Assembly (NCBI GenBank): GCA_032718475.1
Contig: JAUCBJ010005619.1
Location: 1-50,851, forward strand
Direction of reading: 5' to 3'
From: Nemertoderma westbladi
Lineage: Eukaryota > Xenacoelomorpha > Nemertodermatida > Nemertodermatidae
DNA: 50,851 nt
In this document: in pieces, positions 49,415 through 50,851 of the stretch
Position numbering within the stretch: position 1 is the stretch's first letter
Layout: each line of letters starts with the position of its first letter
Program-made: the position numbers and the translations under genes
Notes under the pieces: model-generated
What the model saw: the letters and a program-made list of their open reading frames with translations, nothing else
Told to the model about the DNA's origin: nothing
Database searches by the model: none

Positions 49415-50851
49415 GTCGCGTCCCACAAAGTTTAACCGCTATGCGCTATCCCTTATAGTATAACCGTTGTCCCATGTAGTTTAACCACTGTCCAATGTTT
49501 GTGTAACCAAACCGTTGTCCCATGTAGTTTATTCAAAGTCCCATGTATGTGTAAGCGTTGTCAAATGTTTGTGTAACCGAACCATTGTCCCATGTAGTTT
49601 ATCCAAAGTCCCATGTATGTGTAACCGTTGTCCAATGTTAGTGTAACCGACCCGTTTACCCATGTAGTTTAACCACTGTCCCATGTTTGTGTAACCCTAC
49701 CGTTGTCCCATGTTTGTAAACCGACCCGTTGTCCCATGTAGTTTAACCACTGTCCCATATTTGTGTAACCGAACCGTTGTCCCATTTAGTTTAACCACTG
49801 TCCCATGTTTGTGTAACCGAACCGTTGTCCCATGTTTGTGAACCGACCCGTTGTCCCATGTAGTTTAACCACTGTCCCATATTTGTGTAACCGAACCGTT
49901 GTCCCATTTAGTTTAACCACTGTCCCATGTTTGTGTAACCGAACCGTTGACCCATTTAGTTTAACCACAGTCACATGTTTGTGAACCGACCCGTTATCCC
50001 ATGTAGTTTAACCACTATCCCATGTTTGGGTAACCGAGCCTTTGTCCCATGTAGTTTATCAAAAGTCCCATGTTTGTGTAACCGTTGTCCCATTTAGTTT
50101 AACCACTGTCCCATGTTTGTGAACCGACCCGTTGTCCCATGTAGTTTAACCACTCCCATGTTTGGGTAACCGAGCCGTTGTCCCATGTAGTTTATCCAAA
50201 GTCCCATGTTTGCGTAACCGTTGTCCCATGTTGTTTAACCACTGTCCCATGTTTATGTCACCGAAACATTGTGCCATGTAGTCTAATCACTGTCCCATGT
50301 TTGTGTAACCGAACCATTGTCCCATGTAGACTAACCACTGTCCCATGTTTGTGTAACCATTGTCCCATGTAGTTTAACCACTGTCCCATCTTTGTGTAAC
50401 CATTGTCCCATGTAGTTTAACCACTGTCCCATGTTTGTGTAACTATTGTCCCATGTAGTTTAACCACTGTCCCATGATTGTGTAACCATTGTCCCATGTA
50501 GTTTAACCACTGTCCCATGTTTATGTAACCGAACCGTTGTCCCGTGTAGTCTAACCACTGTCCCATGTTTGTGTAACCATTGTCCCATGTAGTTTAACCA
50601 CTGTCACATGTGTATGTAACCGAACCATTGTCCCATGTAGTCTAACCACTGTCCCGTGTTTGTGTAACCATTGTCTCATGTGGTTTAACCACTGTCTCAT
50701 GTTTGTGTAACCATTGTCCCATGTAGTTTAACCACTGTCCCATGTTTGTGTAACCAGTGTCTCATGTAGTTTAACCACTGTCCGATGTGTGTGTAACCGA
50801 ACCATTGTCCCATGTAGTCAAACCACTGTCCCATGTTTGTGTAACCATTGT
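49415..50851. repeat. Minisatellite with 42/48-bp higher-order unit, running off the window
   Basis: Two alternating subunits: GTCCCATGTAGTTTAACCACT (21 bp) and GTCCCATGTTTGTGTAACC with or without GAACC, plus GTT/ATT (21-27 bp). Together they give 48-bp units on the left and mostly 42-bp units on the right. About 30 composite units fit to the window edge. Since 42 and 48 are multiples of three, frames stay open on both strands (for example 49786-49974 minus, 50178-50372 plus); these are by-products. Confidence 0.9.

Noticed and set aside
49786-50372. Repeat-protein genes in the terminal minisatellite
   Set aside because: Units of 42 and 48 bp keep frames open on both strands; no start or unique sequence.

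Overview
The window is eukaryotic, AT-rich and gene-poor. It has spliced or retrocopied animal-type genes (a sterol O-acyltransferase, a Sam68-like KH protein, a split short-chain dehydrogenase), many metazoan transposon families, tRNA-derived SINEs, long poly(C)/poly(G) tracts and the recurrent word TAGGCCTA. A marine invertebrate, most plausibly a deuterostome such as an echinoderm or hemichordate, fits best. The species cannot be fixed from the sequence alone, and no bacterial operon, CRISPR array or prokaryotic replicon is present.

Layout. 1-5.6 kb: a short tandem repeat, a LINE reverse-transcriptase scrap, a dead mariner-type transposase, a 481-bp fold-back element and an RTE-like RT fragment. 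5.6-10.2 kb: a GC-rich, nearly complete minus-strand non-LTR retrotransposon coding for a Ulp1 cysteine protease, a zinc finger, an RT and a restriction-like endonuclease, with one frame change and one stop. 10.8-13.3 kb: exons of a classical SDR dehydrogenase whose middle (NNAG) exon is not visible; a 63-bp minisatellite lies there instead. 15.1-15.65 kb: a Penelope-like GIY-YIG endonuclease end with a decayed hammerhead-like motif.

15.69-26.99 kb: an 11.3-kb unit with 0.55-0.59-kb terminal inverted repeats that start 5'-AG and are flanked by the same 6 bp (TATCTT), the hallmarks of a Polinton/Maverick element. Inside are two copies of one TATA-promoter module, one broken zinc-finger/acidic/coiled-coil gene, and later insertions (SINE, LINE pieces, satellite). 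27-29 kb: MITEs and a perfect 71-bp x4 tandem repeat. 29.8-31.4 kb: an intact intronless SOAT. 32-37 kb: SINEs and a LINE ORF1 relic.

37.57-42.06 kb: a 4.5-kb element with inverted ends (CAGTCGGGG...) and a CCACT duplication, holding a 162-bp satellite and repeated TGTCACGACCGTTACG motifs. Nested in it is a 1.6-kb piggyBac element with perfect TTAA duplications and canonical asymmetric ends. Its only gene is an intact 208-codon ORF that keeps the acidic N-terminus and the C-terminal cysteine-rich DNA-binding domain but has lost the whole catalytic core. 42.64-43.11 kb: a hairpin element built of TACCCCAAAA units with an 8-bp duplication. 43.38-43.46 kb: a perfect 85-bp palindrome, followed by the intronless KH gene (43.8-44.7 kb). 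45-47 kb is very AT-rich. 47.1-48.45 kb holds a recent-looking inverted/direct repeat complex, and 49.4 kb to the end is a minisatellite.

The three host-type genes show no functional link to each other. The strongest leads are the piggyBac-derived truncated protein, the Polinton-like unit and the motif-rich 4.5-kb element.
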